Shown: in pieces, positions 29,649-41,750 of the stretch
Layout: the number at the start of each line of letters is the position of its first letter
How positions within the stretch are numbered: position 1 is the first letter of the stretch
Assembly: GCF_029227915.1 (NCBI RefSeq)
Contig: NC_079880.1
Span: forward strand, 12,613,501 to 12,677,500
Origin: Hydractinia symbiolongicarpus
Taxonomy: Eukaryota > Cnidaria > Hydrozoa > Anthoathecata > Hydractiniidae
Direction: 5' to 3'
Length of the DNA: 64,000 nucleotides
Translations under genes and position numbers: made by a program
Notes under the pieces: generated by a model
What the model was told of the DNA's origin: nothing
Seen by the model: the letters and a program-made list of their open reading frames with translations, nothing else
The model's database searches: none

Positions 29649-31681
29649 CTAAATAAAATCCAACCAGAATATTATATTGCTCTAAAAACTTCAGTTTTGC
29701 CAAGATAGTTTGATATTCTATCATCTGAATATCCTTATTTAAAAAGCATAGAACCCGAGCTCAACCCCAGCACCTTTTACCGTGGCGGTGGAGTGGACTA
29801 GAACTATCAAAAAGCGCAGCACCATTAAGAAACAAATAGTCCTGGAAACGAGGTTGCATACAATCATTATAAAAATTTTGATTATGAAATTCAGGAAAGG
29901 TGTATCACCATAAGAATACCATTGTTAGCACTTACAAATTTACCGTTGGGTTATTGTCTGTTTACATGGGAAAAACAGTAGTATCAGTATGTTGACTGAA
30001 AGTTATATACCAAAATAGCAGGTGTGACTTTTGCATGTGACCCTTATCTATATTATAATGCTCGCGTATGTCTAACTGTTAGTCTGTGAACTAAAATGCT
30101 GACTGAGAGTAGCGATGGGCGAACTCACGTAGATTTTTGCATAAAGACCAGTTTTATAATTATGAAGCGGCGTCAACCAGAAAATAGCATAGTAGAAGTA
30201 TTTATACCGATATGCACTTTATCGCATCACAACAAATGCAAAATGTTCTGAAAACGAGGTTGGTCCACTTGCCTTAAAAGAAGCTTCAAACGAATGCGAC
30301 CGTTGCTACCCTCATTGATGCGGAAGGAGTTAATATTTAAGGTCACACCAGTTGACTCAATGTTTTGGTTAAACTTTCGTATAATTAGCTATCATAATAC
30401 GTGAAAATGTATCTTTCAACGAATACCAAGTGTTACAATACATTATATACAACATTGTAGCTGAGCTAGTATCCTTTCAAACAAAAAACCTGAAGTCTTA
30501 AAAGTATATGCCGGACTTGTAATTTAGTCAAAGAATAACAAATCAGTGTTTTTTTTGTAAACTATAAAATTAATGTGAGGATAAAGTTTTTCACTTGTTG
30601 TAAGATTAACCAAAAAAAGAAAATAATCATATGTTGGGTGTTTTAAGACTACTTTTTCGTGTTCCGGATACAGACTGTTGCAAAATAGGCTGTCTATTCA
30701 CGCAAATCACAGCTTTATAGGCGAAATGAAGTGACTTCCCTGCCTTGTTGGAAGATCGTGTGAACAAAAAAACTGAAACAGATGGCTACTTAGCAAACAA
30801 ATGTTATATATTCACTTCAATGCAACTGAGGCATCTTGTATCTTTTCTAACATGGGTAAGCGATAAGAGCATAAGAGAGGGTACTCATGAAGGAGATAGT
30901 GGCTGGGTGGGTACGCCATGACTCTTTTATATTTAACTTTCACTCGTTCACCTAGACAACTATCGATACTCTAGTTCTTGCGCACTTCAATAATCACGTT
31001 TGCTCATTGTTTTAAAGAAAACACACGGAAAAAACAAGAAAGGAATTGAAAAAAAAAGTTAACTGTGTTTTTTATTTAAAACTAATTTCTAATCGTTAGC
31101 TACATAACAAGTACTCCATATAAAAGTATTATAAAAATTTATGTAAAACATGCGCCATCTTGCTGCCGCGTCCCCTGAAATCTTCTGATCCTAATATATG
31201 AATAAGCAATGTGTTTTATTTTTCTCTCTTCTATGACTCTGGACCCTCATAAAGCCCCACTAACGGTCAATAATGATAACATTACCGATGCAATAAAATA
31301 CGGGCACACAGGCATGACTCACAAATCGCAAAGTGTACCCAGACTTTCCAGAGTTCGGATTCTACACCACTTTCCTCCTTCCTGCGATAAAATGTTAAAT
31401 AAAAAATAGTAGTATACAGGTATTGTCAAGTTCTGACATGGGAACAAGGTTGAAATCACTCGACGCTCCTGGTTTATACATGTCAAATTAATTTCTTCAT
31501 ATTCTTCAAAAAATCAATGTTCTCGGGTAAAAATTAGTTAAAACTTAAATGATTCAACCCTTCCTAAACATTTTAACTTTCTAAACACTCATTAAATAAC
31601 AAATAGGAACAACTTCGTACAATTTGTATCTACAGTTATATGATCCAGACTTCATACAACGTGATTTGGAGTAAAGCTTCG
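29649..31681. other. AT-rich intergenic stretch (copy B of 567-2600)
   Basis: Same content as in unit A: a MITE-like relic ending CCTGGAAACGAGGTTG near 29855, an A/T-rich spacer, and the conserved 66-codon frame at 31209-31409 that I do not accept as a gene. Confidence 0.45.
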
Positions 31682-33530
31682 TCAATTGTATTCTTGTAAT
31701 TTGGAATAGGGAAGCTTAGAGCTTGAGGTATATGGCGGTGGCGCTGTCGTTTGCATATTATTTGATGTATTTACAACCATGATGTTGGCTGGTGACATCG
31801 CTGGTGCCATGACAAATTGTGATCGTTGACGACGACGACAACAACAACGACAGCAACAAGAGATTAATGCAATTGCGTGCTCCAACTATGATAACAATTC
31901 TTATCGGTTTTTTTTGTGAATACCACCACACAAGGAATTCTAAAAAAGAGAACAAAATCTGTAAGTTGACACAGCTACAATATTATTGCTTCAATTGGAC
32001 GTCACAAGGCTAGAGTAAAGCATTGCTATTTGAGATCTTTGATCTTTAAGACGACAGAATTGGAAAACACTTAATTACAATGTACACAAGACAAATTCAC
32101 TCTGAATAGCTTTGCACTATAGAAATATATTTTTCAAATTCGTCGTGTAAAGCATACCTAACCAAAATTTGTCGTGTAAGGCTAAGCATAACTAGCACTT
32201 GAAACTTGCTTTCTTGGCCTTTCTTTGAGTAACTTACCGTTGCAATCATTGTGTGCAACACGTTCGTCCATAACTGGTATTGTTGCTGTGAAAATGAGGG
32301 TCTTTACTCGTAGGTTGATCTAAAAATTAAAAAATTCTAAAATAATCCGGTGGTTCCATTACGTCAAGATATGTATCGTTGGCAACGAAATTAGGATGTT
32401 TAAGCTGTTGTTGATTTTAAAAAGAAATATTTAGGGTATTATTAAGTCGGTAATTTCACGACGTCAGAAACCAATAATGAATTGCTATATAATTTGAGTC
32501 ATTTGCATGCTTGGCTAGATATGTTAACGATGGCTATTGCAGGACAATAAAGCTTGGTCACCCGCATCAAAATAATCGAAGTTCTTGACTGGCTGGCAAA
32601 ACAAACAGATTTGTGAATGTCTTAGGATTCTGGGTAATTCTGTTACCAACTATGCCCACATGCTGCATTTATAAGTTTTAATCACTTTTTTGCGCCCTTT
32701 TTGCGCCCCTTTTCGCCCTTTCTTACTCCTAGATTTGTGAGCTCCCCTCGAACTTTTTAGTTTACGCAAACTTATAAATTCCAGCATAGAGGAATGTTTG
32801 TTATTATTTTTTTTCATGGCCAAAAATACCATGAGGTTACAAGGAGAAATGTACTTTATTACTTCTGCATGTAAGCAGAGCTAAATAAGAAGAAACGCCG
32901 ATGCCTCTTTATTAACCAAGTTGAAAAATGCACGTACCTTTTCATATACAACATTTTATAAACGACTTAATCTTTCAAAAAATAAAGGAAATAGTAAACA
33001 ATAGCCAGACTAAAGGAAGTAAGTGAAGAAAAAAAAAGGACAAACAACAGGAATAATTAAAAAAAAAGTTCACAAAGCAGAACATGAAATATCAAGAGAA
33101 GGACAGACATTTAAGACATATAACATACCTTTATGTGTATGTTATCGTTAGAGTCATCTTTCAACTGAACATTAATGTACAGACCAGCCAGTCCACCAAG
33201 TGATGCTCCGGGGATTGGAATATCTGTTGAAGAGTCAAATTCTTTTTCATAACTAAGTTCTATCGCTTCAATGGTCAGTTCAATTTTAATTTTTGGTGGC
33301 TTGCAATTTACCAATGTTACACCAACACTTGTAGTTTTTCCATCAACTTCACTTTCGCATTTATAAGACAATCCATCTTGTGTGCAACCACCCAAAGTTT
33401 CTAAAAATAAAAAATATTCCGTTTATCATCCCATCTGTGTTTTTTTATCTGGTTCCTTCATAATATATATACCTTTAGCAACCACAAGTATTAAAACAAC
33501 TTCACAACAAAATTTCCACACGTTCGCCAT
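31682..33530 (-). pseudogene. PPPY-tailed membrane protein gene, frameshifted (copy B)
   Basis: Exons 33530-33473, 33400-33129 and 32319-32238 match copy A with splice sites intact, and exon 2 encodes the same peptide. In exon 4 (31939-31682) an 8-bp deletion near 31873 inside the transmembrane coding region, plus a 3-bp insertion near 31845, puts the tail out of frame. The predicted protein keeps IRIVIIVGA but then reads an unrelated hydrophobic/Ser-rich end and stops before PPPY. Unless the deletion is a sequencing error, this copy makes a protein without the PPPY tail or is a pseudogene. Confidence 0.7.
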
Positions 33531-33759
33531 CTTAACATTCATGAAAAGCTGGCACAAAATAAAGGCGTATGGTTCATGCCACAAATTGTTCTATTATATT
33601 CTCAGAAGGGAACAATGGACGTCTGTGCTTATTGGTTTACACTTACAATTAAAAATTAAAAAATAATAATGGTCACTATACTACAGTTAAAATTAATACG
33701 TTAACGTAACACAAAGTAGACTTAAATTTCGTACCCAGGTTATATTTTACATACTGAAT

Positions 33760-35188
33760 CAACCTCGTTCCCCGGACTTTTTGTCTCTTATTGGCGCTGC
33801 GCTTATTTATAGGTCTGACGAAGAAGATCCTGGATTGGTCGAGGCTTTTCACCTAATTATGCGAAAGATAAAACGTCACTCGGTCTGTGAAATATTCATG
33901 CTGAGATTAACTGTAAACAATAAAGATAGCCGACACTGTGCATACATGTTTTGTTTCAAAGAAAAAATATTTTGCCAAAAATATCTAGAATTTCAATTAG
34001 ATTGAAGTACCTAGTTTACTTTTCACTTAGATGTACTTGTGGGTAGCTACATGCTGCTTACGATCAGATTAATAATAGCAACCAGCCATGACATTGCCTA
34101 GCTAGCTAAAACAAGCGTGTACAAAGATAGGTACAGATAGAGAGGTACTACTTTGTTAATTATTATTATTATTACTACTGAACATTAGAATATAAAGTAA
34201 GCGTAGCTAGCTACATAAACGAAAACACAGATAAGGGATTGCATGTATTTGCCATGCTGATTAAACTGATTTTACCTATTGCAGGAGATTATAAAGCTAT
34301 ATTATATATATATACATAGAGCTCGCTATATTAAAACACAAAACAACGTTCACAAAAAATATTTAGCAATATTGATTTACTAATGACTGAAATTGTCAAG
34401 ATTTGCTATAGCTTAAATATTACATCATAATTTATGCAGCTAATTAACTCTGAATTTTTTTAAATGTTAATAGCTTGAGAACGAAAGGAGTATTTTAAAG
34501 AAATTAAAAAGACTTGTTAACCAACATTTAGAGCTTTATAATATAAGCCCAACATAATTTTATACATTGGGTTCCCTTTAATATTTTTGTCGTATTCCTT
34601 CACTGCATCACTAATCCCAAACAAGCTCTCATCTGCCTCAAACTTCCACTGTTCCAAGTTCAATACAGCAGCAGAAAAACAATTTCATTCAAGTATTCTA
34701 CCTGACCATTTAGAATGGAATTTAGGTGTTGACCAAAACAATATTTTTTTCATTTTTAACTAGGAAAGGTCAGCAAGTAAATGAAAAATAATTGATTTTC
34801 CAATTCTACTAGGCAAAAGTGCCACCACATCATTGCCCTTAAACAAAAGCCTCGAAATATATAATTTGCTTTGGTTTCAGACAAAATGTAAAATATATAT
34901 TCGCTTTAAAACATCAATATATACTTTAGAGTCATCACAACCTAAGTCTTCCCGGGACATTCTTTACTAAGAAGTTACGTTTCCACCGATCACAATAAAG
35001 TCCGGACGCTAATAATTAAATTGAAACTCGCTCACCAAAGACTAGGGACCAAACCGGATAAACGAGACACGAGTGCATTAATTAGAAATCTGCGAAAATT
35101 ACAGATTTTTTGCCAGCCTTTATCAGGGCAATGTTCGTCCCGCCGTCCAATATGCAAAAAGAGACAACAGGACCTGGTATCGAGGTTG
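33760..35188. mobile_element. TIR-bounded DNA element with RecQ-like scrap (copy B)
   Basis: Same element as 4684-6108. The left end here reads CAACCTCGTTCCCCGGAC, closer to the usual CAACCTCGTTCCC form. Confidence 0.5.
34760..34850 (-). pseudogene. RecQ-like DNA helicase fragment (copy B)
   Basis: Counterpart of 5681-5771; reads KGNDVVALLPSRIGKS then IIFHLLADLS. The Walker A loop is further changed (SRIGKS), and the acceptor CAG has become GAG. Confidence 0.45.
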
Positions 35189-36453
35189 GTACTGACTCAC
35201 ATTTGATGGATGATGGTATCCATCGATTGTGAATAATGATTTACTTTACACACGATATTTTAATAAGAGCTAGTTAAACCTGATCTGCTAATAACTTTAA
35301 TTTGTTTTTTTTAATAGTATGAACACAACTTCTGAAAGCAGTCTCAATTTGTTCTATTCATGAAAAGTTATTTCTGTTTTAGTCCAAAAATTAAAATTGC
35401 TTTGTTTTTTACAATGCGGAACATGATGGTAATATTAAATAAAATTTTGATCTCATTACCGTTTTAGGCCGTAATATTTCATCGACAGGGACACCATTTT
35501 GAATTTTCGCAATGCACCTCGGGACAGCTGGTCCATCTGAGAACAAGATTACAGCCACTTTGGAACTTGGAAATTCATAATCGCTGGGCTAAGGTAGCTC
35601 GCAACGCTCCTCGACAATATAAGAAAAATACGTATCCAAATGCCTATTCTAAGTTTTATTCTAAATGGGGATTTGCATGTTAATAGGAAGAACTTAATTT
35701 TAAGAAGCAAATTGTTATATGATCAAAACAATAATGTAACTTATTTTCGTAGTAATTGAGGCAAGATACGTATGCGCTTGATAGCGCATGCTTTAATAGA
35801 ACTTCCCACCCATTTTTACTCACAAGTCAATTTTATTCTTAGCTACGGGTTAGATGATTCACAGTGAAAAAATTCTGTCTAATGGCGAAAGTGTATCAAG
35901 AGGTTATTTTCGGTTGAACAAAGTGAATAAGAAAATAATCACATAAAAACGTCACATATGATGAACAAATTTATCATGTACGTATTTTTATGTCATTGTT
36001 TGCTGTTGAAAAATGATATGATCTAAACATTCTAAATATGAAAGAACCTCTAATGTTAGCCAAAAGCCTAAGATAAAACAACGTTGCGACACAAGCAGAT
36101 AAAACTGACTTTAAACTTTAAAAAGTTATTATTTTGCGCAAAATCAAGTTTAATATCATAACAATTTATGCAGGTAACCTGTGTTCAGTCCCAATAATAA
36201 TGCCACATATAATATTATGCAAGTTAATAATACAAAACTAAATCGTCAGGTAAGGTAAGTAACACCGAAAGGTTTCGTATGTTTCATTGTGCATTTTTGT
36301 ATGTTCTGGTATATAATAATTTTACTATGGCGAAGAAAACACTTTTAATATAATAATAAAATAATAATAAAATAAAACTACATGAAAATACATGAAAAAA
36401 ATCAAACATACAAAATATAGTTATATTGTCCTACCAATTAAAATGTCTTTTTC
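35189..36453. other. Spacer with relic exon and empty Helitron site (copy B)
   Basis: 35460-35639 corresponds to the candidate exon at 6380-6559 but carries a TAG, arguing against a constrained gene. Near 36345-36375 lies the site where unit A has the Helitron; B has no insertion, and the local AATAAT repeat count differs from C. Confidence 0.4.
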
Positions 36454-36695
36454 TTAATGTGTACAGGGCATGAAGCATGATGTCTTGTTTGTGTCTGTCA
36501 CACTTATAGAAATATGCTTAATATTTTCATATTTATCCACATCTCTAGCAGTACATATGTCCTGAAAAGTTTAAATCGGTACACTGGTTATTGGTTATAG
36601 GTGTTGTATTTTTACCACTCTGTTTGCCTGAGATTCTTGGGATAAATAATCAGCAAAGTCAGCTAAGTTGTTCGAATTATATACATTTGATGCTG
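36454..36695 (-). CDS. Two 3'-terminal exons of an unknown gene (copy B)
   Basis: Exons 36695-36616 and 36561-36454 with the same 54-bp intron as in unit A; stop is TAA instead of TAG. A few replacements (Tyr to Phe in LADFADYL; TSCFMPC). In this unit the frame is also open upstream through a Thr-His run from the (CA)n repeat to MDKTVKQSMLC, but that reading is frame-broken in A, so it is probably not coding. Confidence 0.35.
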
Positions 36696-36703
36696 CTAAA
36701 TTT

Positions 36704-36744
36704 GTGTGTGTGTGTATGTGTGTGTATGTGTGTGTGTGTGTATG
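36704..36744. repeat. (GT)n microsatellite, interrupted
   Basis: 41 bp of GT units with two interior GTAT interruptions; expanded relative to A and C. Confidence 0.9.
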
Positions 36745-37430
36745 TGAATGTAGCGACTTTGCAGCCTGCCAACTGCAGAGCATTGACTGTTTGACAGTTT
36801 TGTCCATATTTAAATAAAGAGTAAAAAACTGCCTTAGTCCACGATTGTAGGTAGCTAGGAATTTTTATTTACTTAATCGTCTTTTGCTACTTCCTCTCCT
36901 TTTTTCTTTCTCTCTCTCTCTCTCTACAAATTTTTCCTTATTCTGTTTTCAGTGGTATTTTCCGTGGTAAGACCTTCTGGCTCTGACAACTGCGTGGGAG
37001 GCAGAAAGATGCAGGAGCGATACAATAATTTTTTACGTTGACAATAACTTTGTAAGCCTGAGCTGTCCGAGGTGCTTTACGAAACGGAAAATTCAATATG
37101 GTGTCTCTATTAATAAAAAATATGTGTCTAACTAGAAATTAGAAGGGCTTCTATTTCTTAAAAATTCGTACAGTAAACAAAAAAGTATGCTGAAAATTAT
37201 GGTTACTTTAAAATTGCCGATTGACATGCTGAATCAATTAAAAAAAATTAAATCAATTTAACAAGCCAAGTAAGGAAGAAGCTCCAATTCCAGTTCTGTG
37301 TGGTTAAACAACAATGGATTCTTAACGTTTGACATATCTAGAGGTAGTTCAAATGCTCAAAATCCTTAAGCAATAGCAATAGTAATTCACAATAGAACAA
37401 CATTTTCTCAATTCCTGTAAAAATTTTTAT

Positions 37431-37711
37431 TCTTTACAATTTGGTTTTCGCTCAAAACACTTACTACATAAGCCTGTGTAGAGAAGGTCCTAAAAGCTCT
37501 TGATTCTGTTTTCCTAGATCTTCAAAACGGCTCCCTGCTCAAATAAATTTGTATCTGTATCTCAAAATCAAAACATTTACGGAGTTCCTCATGGATCTGT
37601 TCTAAGCCTTCTCCTATTCCTACTTTACATAAATGACTTTTATGCTGCAGTTTCTTTATTTAAAATTAATCTCGTTCAGTAAAAGTCTTTTCAAGAGGGT
37701 CAAATAGACCT
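37431..37711 (+). pseudogene. Non-LTR reverse transcriptase fragment, interrupted (copy B)
   Basis: Same RT blocks as 10960-11228 (GVPHGSVLSLLLFLLYINDF) and the same break point, at 37711/37712, into Polinton sequence. Confidence 0.8.
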
Positions 37712-37842
37712 CATAGATTAAGGTATTTCATTTCAGATTAATTTTCCTGATGTTTTTGTTTGTAGATGCTCAACTCGAGCACCTGTGTCGGTTACCGGCA
37801 CTTTACTTTTATTCTCAAGACGTGGGACGTGTGCTGATAATG

Positions 37843-38067
37843 CTTGTACCGGATAGGTTCAAAACGCAGTAAATGTGTAATGAGGCCGTTGAAAAAAGTC
37901 CACGCATGCACAAATATATATCAGATAGGTTTAAGACACAAGACATGTGCAATAAACGAAGAAATAGGGGTTTGGAGGCCCGCCTTGACATCCTAATAAA
38001 TGAGCATTGTGAGGACTGTGAAAGGGTACTCGATGCATATGACAAATGTAGCTGTGGACGCAGGTAA
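37843..38067 (+). pseudogene. VPD-repeat protein remnant (Polinton copy B)
   Basis: Same repeat remnant as 11360-11584, with the same in-frame stop between VPDRF.TQ and MCNEAVEK; the shared stop shows that the gene was dead before duplication. Confidence 0.5.
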
Positions 38068-38163
38068 AGGGTAAAATGTTATGCTGGTACTGCTATCATG
38101 AATATATCACATAAATAGGGGCGGCTGTGCATGTACAATGGCATGCAATTCTCTGCAATCGTT

Positions 38164-38180
38164 CATATATAATAAACAAG
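38164..38180 (+). promoter_or_regulatory. TATAATAA-like box before a Polinton gene (copy B)
   Basis: CATATATAATAAACAAG immediately before the ATG at 38181, identical to copy A. Confidence 0.4.
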
Positions 38181-38744
38181 ATGCTGAAATTTGAGAACGA
38201 GCTTGTTAAAGCTAATATATTCTACAATTTTGCTGCTACCTTCACAAACATCGACGAAGATATTAACATAGAATACTTGACGCTATCGGATCCCATGCCT
38301 ACCAATGGAGGTAAGGACAAACGATATGTAGTAGGGTACCATACGCAGGATCTTGTGGTAGCTTTGAGGATAAAGACACCGAAAATCTGGTCCCCGAATG
38401 GGGTGACTAAATATAACGCCAATGCATCACCTGCAATGAGCCTGGATTTTGAGGAGTATCCCGATTGGATTACAAAGTATCGCCAAATATGGTCAAAGGT
38501 TGAGGAGTTGATATCCGAGCAATTAACGACAGAGCCTGTAAAAAAGGATCGTTATGTGAATGCTAAGCTCCAATATTACAAGGACACAATTACCACCAAG
38601 TTCTATGGTATGCCCGTACCCTACGATGAGCACTGCCAAGCCAGCGCTATTCCAGTCTTTTCATCGGTATAAGTACAGGGCAAAAACCACTACCCACAGA
38701 CACACATCACAGAATGTCAGTATGAGGACTTTAAAAAGGAGTGA
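38181..38744 (+). pseudogene. Conserved Polinton protein of unknown function (copy B)
   Basis: Counterpart of 11698-12258 and one codon longer (FTNIDEDINIEYL). Open for 163 codons to the shared stop at 38670-38672, where copy A has an extra nonsense codon earlier; a conserved in-frame C-terminus (QGKNHYPQ) continues beyond the stop. It is the better preserved copy. Confidence 0.55.
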
Positions 38745-38778
38745 GAGAGGACTAGAAAGACTATATATTTTATGGGGT

Positions 38779-39224
38779 CTATATGAACCTTGAGGCCAGA
38801 ATTTTAGATTTTTTACCATTCAAAAGACAGTCGTCTTCATCTAACTGCAAGCTAACGAGCCTAAGCCTATGGTAAATATCAGTTCTATATATGACATCGT
38901 AGTCACCCTTTGTGTAATACTTTTTTGTGTCACCAAGCCTGAGTCTATAGTAGGCATTTTTCAAAACAAACAGTTTGATTTTATCTTCCGCCTGGCTGGT
39001 GATAATTGCTGCGATATCCTCGATCCTATACAAGCCATTCACAATCTCGATACGAGTAACCCTCTGGTCAGGTTCTACTTTCCTGATCGTAATATCGTTG
39101 TTGCTATATAGGTTCAACCATCTGGGTCAATGCTTATCGATTTCAAGGCAATTCGAGTGTCCTGTCCCAGGTAGTCCTCGAAAATCGTAGGTTTATCGAT
39201 ATCAGTGATGTACTGTTGTTTCAT
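38779..39224 (-). pseudogene. Conserved small Polinton protein, frameshifted (copy B)
   Basis: Counterpart of 12293-12738 with the same frameshift between the MKQQYITDIDKP part and the NNDITIRKVEPDQ part; one difference is Cys to Gly in LLNGKKSK near the C-terminus. Confidence 0.5.
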
Positions 39225-39249
39225 TCCCTTTCTTCTAACAAGAACAGGA

Positions 39250-40417
39250 ATGAACATATACCAATACAACCCCAAGGCAAAGTACAGGTCCAACAGGGGT
39301 GAATGGCCACTTGGTGTTACAAATTTGGAGCACCAGTACCTCTACATGAGTACGGAGTCCCATATTTCTATGGTATTCCCCAAGTTTACCAAGTATGCCA
39401 TAAAAGTTCCTACAACCTACCTTGATGACCCTGTTCAACCGGGTTGGAAAGGGCAGGCGCTGGACTACTGGAACAATCAAGTCAATTTTGCCGCCCATTG
39501 TGCGACCATGGCATTAGGAATCTGTGCCAAGCACATGACGGGTTCGATACCCCTTATAAACTCTATTTTTAAATTCCACGTCTATTACCACATGCGTCGT
39601 ATCCTAGCAAGAATGAAGGTACCCATGCCGCATGATGACGGGTTTTCTCAGTATAAAAACCCTTATAGCAGCTCAGGCTATGCCCAAGTGTGTCACGAAT
39701 ACGGTGCAGATCCTAACGACAAATGGTAGATACTGGCCCCAGGTTGCTAGCGACTGGGACAAATTCATCATGCCAACAAGCCAAGGTCTAACGTCGGAGG
39801 GTTTTACCAAGCTTAGCGAGAGTATCTGGGTTTACGTGGTTCTATTGCTGGGTTCTCAAGCAGGGGCCAAAGCATACATTCTAGGGACCAGTGCGGACAA
39901 CTACACAGCAAGGCAGATTCTGGTATAGAAATTTGAGGCTATGGTAGAACGTCAGGAAAACATAATTCAGGATATTACGGAGTTTTAAAAAGTACTGCAG
40001 TATGCGAGCACGCCGGTAACTTTTGCCGTTATGCATGGTGTGTACATGCTGCCATCCGATTTGAACATGCGTATAGGAAAAATCGTAGGGTATAACAACA
40101 ACATTTTGATTGCACCGGCCAATGCAATGATCGGTATGCGGCTTGACCTGAATAAAAAAGCTTTTGTGCGGCATGCCACACCTCCTATACATACCATACC
40201 ACCTACACCCCCAAAGCATGCTACCAGGCATTTGATATTTCTCAAATCACCCCCTAGGCATATAACAACTATTACATTTCCTATACATAACATACCACCT
40301 ACAACAACATCGTCTCCCATACCCGAACAACCCCCACCAAACCAACACGACGATACAAAGGCCTCATTAATTACCATAGGGGTAGGTATAATCTTGGCAT
40401 TTATATGGTTGAAGTAG
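39250..40417 (+). pseudogene. Pro/Thr-rich tail-anchored Polinton protein (copy B)
   Basis: Counterpart of 12764-13931 with the same frameshift near 39725 and the same stops at 39926-39928 and 39985-39987. The C-terminal anchor (SLITIGVGIILAFIWLK) is intact. Confidence 0.5.
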
Positions 40418-40422
40418 GGCTA

Positions 40423-41716
40423 TTATTTCACGTATAGCACGACAAGCCCGGCAGCTCCCACGATGGCCATATACAGATCTTTTGCCGCATATTTCACGAT
40501 GGTTGACGCTACCCTCAGGAAGAACGAGACTACCGTACCAATAATCCTGGGTATCGCAACACCTGCCTTGCCTGCTAGGTATTTCAGAAAGTTTCCAAGC
40601 CTTTCCAGTTGCTTCTCTACGAACCCTTTTTACCACCCCCTGTGGCACCTGCAACACCTGTCGCGGCACCTCCCCCTCCCGTAACGTATAGTACAAAAGT
40701 GCTTATCAACAGCCCAATAGCAGGGACTACACTAGCTATGGTTATCTTCTGTTCACGGAAGAGTATCCGGAGCTTCTCCAGCAGTGTTGTGTTATCTCCG
40801 GCGATTTTCAAGAGCGTATCTTTGATATGTCTGAGTTGGGGGTATATGTCAGTGGATAGTATACCATGTGCTTCCCCTATGGCCTTCTTTTTATCATTCA
40901 GATCCTTAATCCCTTTCTTCGCTTTATCTATCTCCTTCTCAAGATTAACTTGTTGTCCTTCGTCTGCCCCAACCTTCTGCTTCTTAAGTTCCTTCACCCT
41001 ACCCTGCCTTGTTAATCTTGCTGTCGTATAGGATCATCCTATTTTTCAGGCTTTTCAAGTTACCCCTTAGCGTCTGAAGCTCGAGGTCAAGTCCCCTTTT
41101 TCCACGTGGGGTGATGCCACCTTCATCGGGGCCGACAAACGAAGTTTCTTGTATAAGGCTCTCCGTGGCATCTACAAATTTATCGATCTCCTCCAACGAT
41201 TTCATCTCAATATGTTCGGCTTCCTCCTCTATTTTATTATACCTTTTCAATAGGTTCTGGGGCCTAAATTTACCACCTTCATGTGGTGTAACATAGTCAA
41301 CAAACCCCAGGGCTTGCAAGCGATGCCTACCCAGGAGCGTTTCCATCTGACCAACAGTTTTTAGGCTACCATCTTGATTTGTAACCACTATTTTGTTTTC
41401 TTACCCTTCACTATCTCCTTAACAAATAGTTGATTCCCCTTGTCTTCCCTGAAGATCACATAATATTTCGCATTAGGCTGTAACCCCAATTTTTCCGTAA
41501 GACGATCGTAAAAGCCATCGATCTTTGATTTTAGTAACTTTTTCCTCTGCCCTGAAAGATCCCCCTGCTGTTGTTCTGTTGAAGGCCCGACGTTCAAGGA
41601 AGTTTTGGTGTTCCAGAGAGTTTTGACGTGGTATCATCGGGTTTATCTGGATGGCTTCCATCCTTCTCGTCATCATCAATATCAATGTCAGGTACAAAAA
41701 TTGGATTAGTCGGCAT
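40423..41716 (-). pseudogene. Polinton coiled-coil membrane protein with N-terminus (copy B)
   Basis: Longer than copy A: it starts at 41716 with an acidic segment (MPTNPIFVPDIDIDDDEKDG), then STEQQQGDLSGQRKKLLKSK and AKYYVIFREDKGNQLFVKEI, before joining the part shared with A (LLGRHRLQALGF onwards), the coiled coil, a transmembrane helix, the Gly/Ala linker and the C-terminal hydrophobic helices. Frameshifts near 41602, 41392, 40998 and 40620; the last two are shared with A. About 430 codons. The start is divergent from the capsid gene with only 34 bp between them. Confidence 0.55.
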
Positions 41717-41750
41717 TCTTTTATTTAAGATTTCCCCATATATAATAAAC
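41717..41750. promoter_or_regulatory. 34-bp divergent promoter region, capsid/coiled-coil genes
   Basis: The whole intergenic space between two divergent ATGs. It holds CCATATATAATAAAC right before the capsid ATG and TTAAATAAAAGA before the other ATG on the minus strand. The near-palindromic ATATATAATA core could serve both directions. Confidence 0.45.

Noticed and set aside
36595-36807. Histidine/threonine-repeat protein from the (CA)n tract
   Set aside because: The frame exists in B and C but breaks in A because the repeat length differs by a non-multiple of three; the tract is better placed in an intron.
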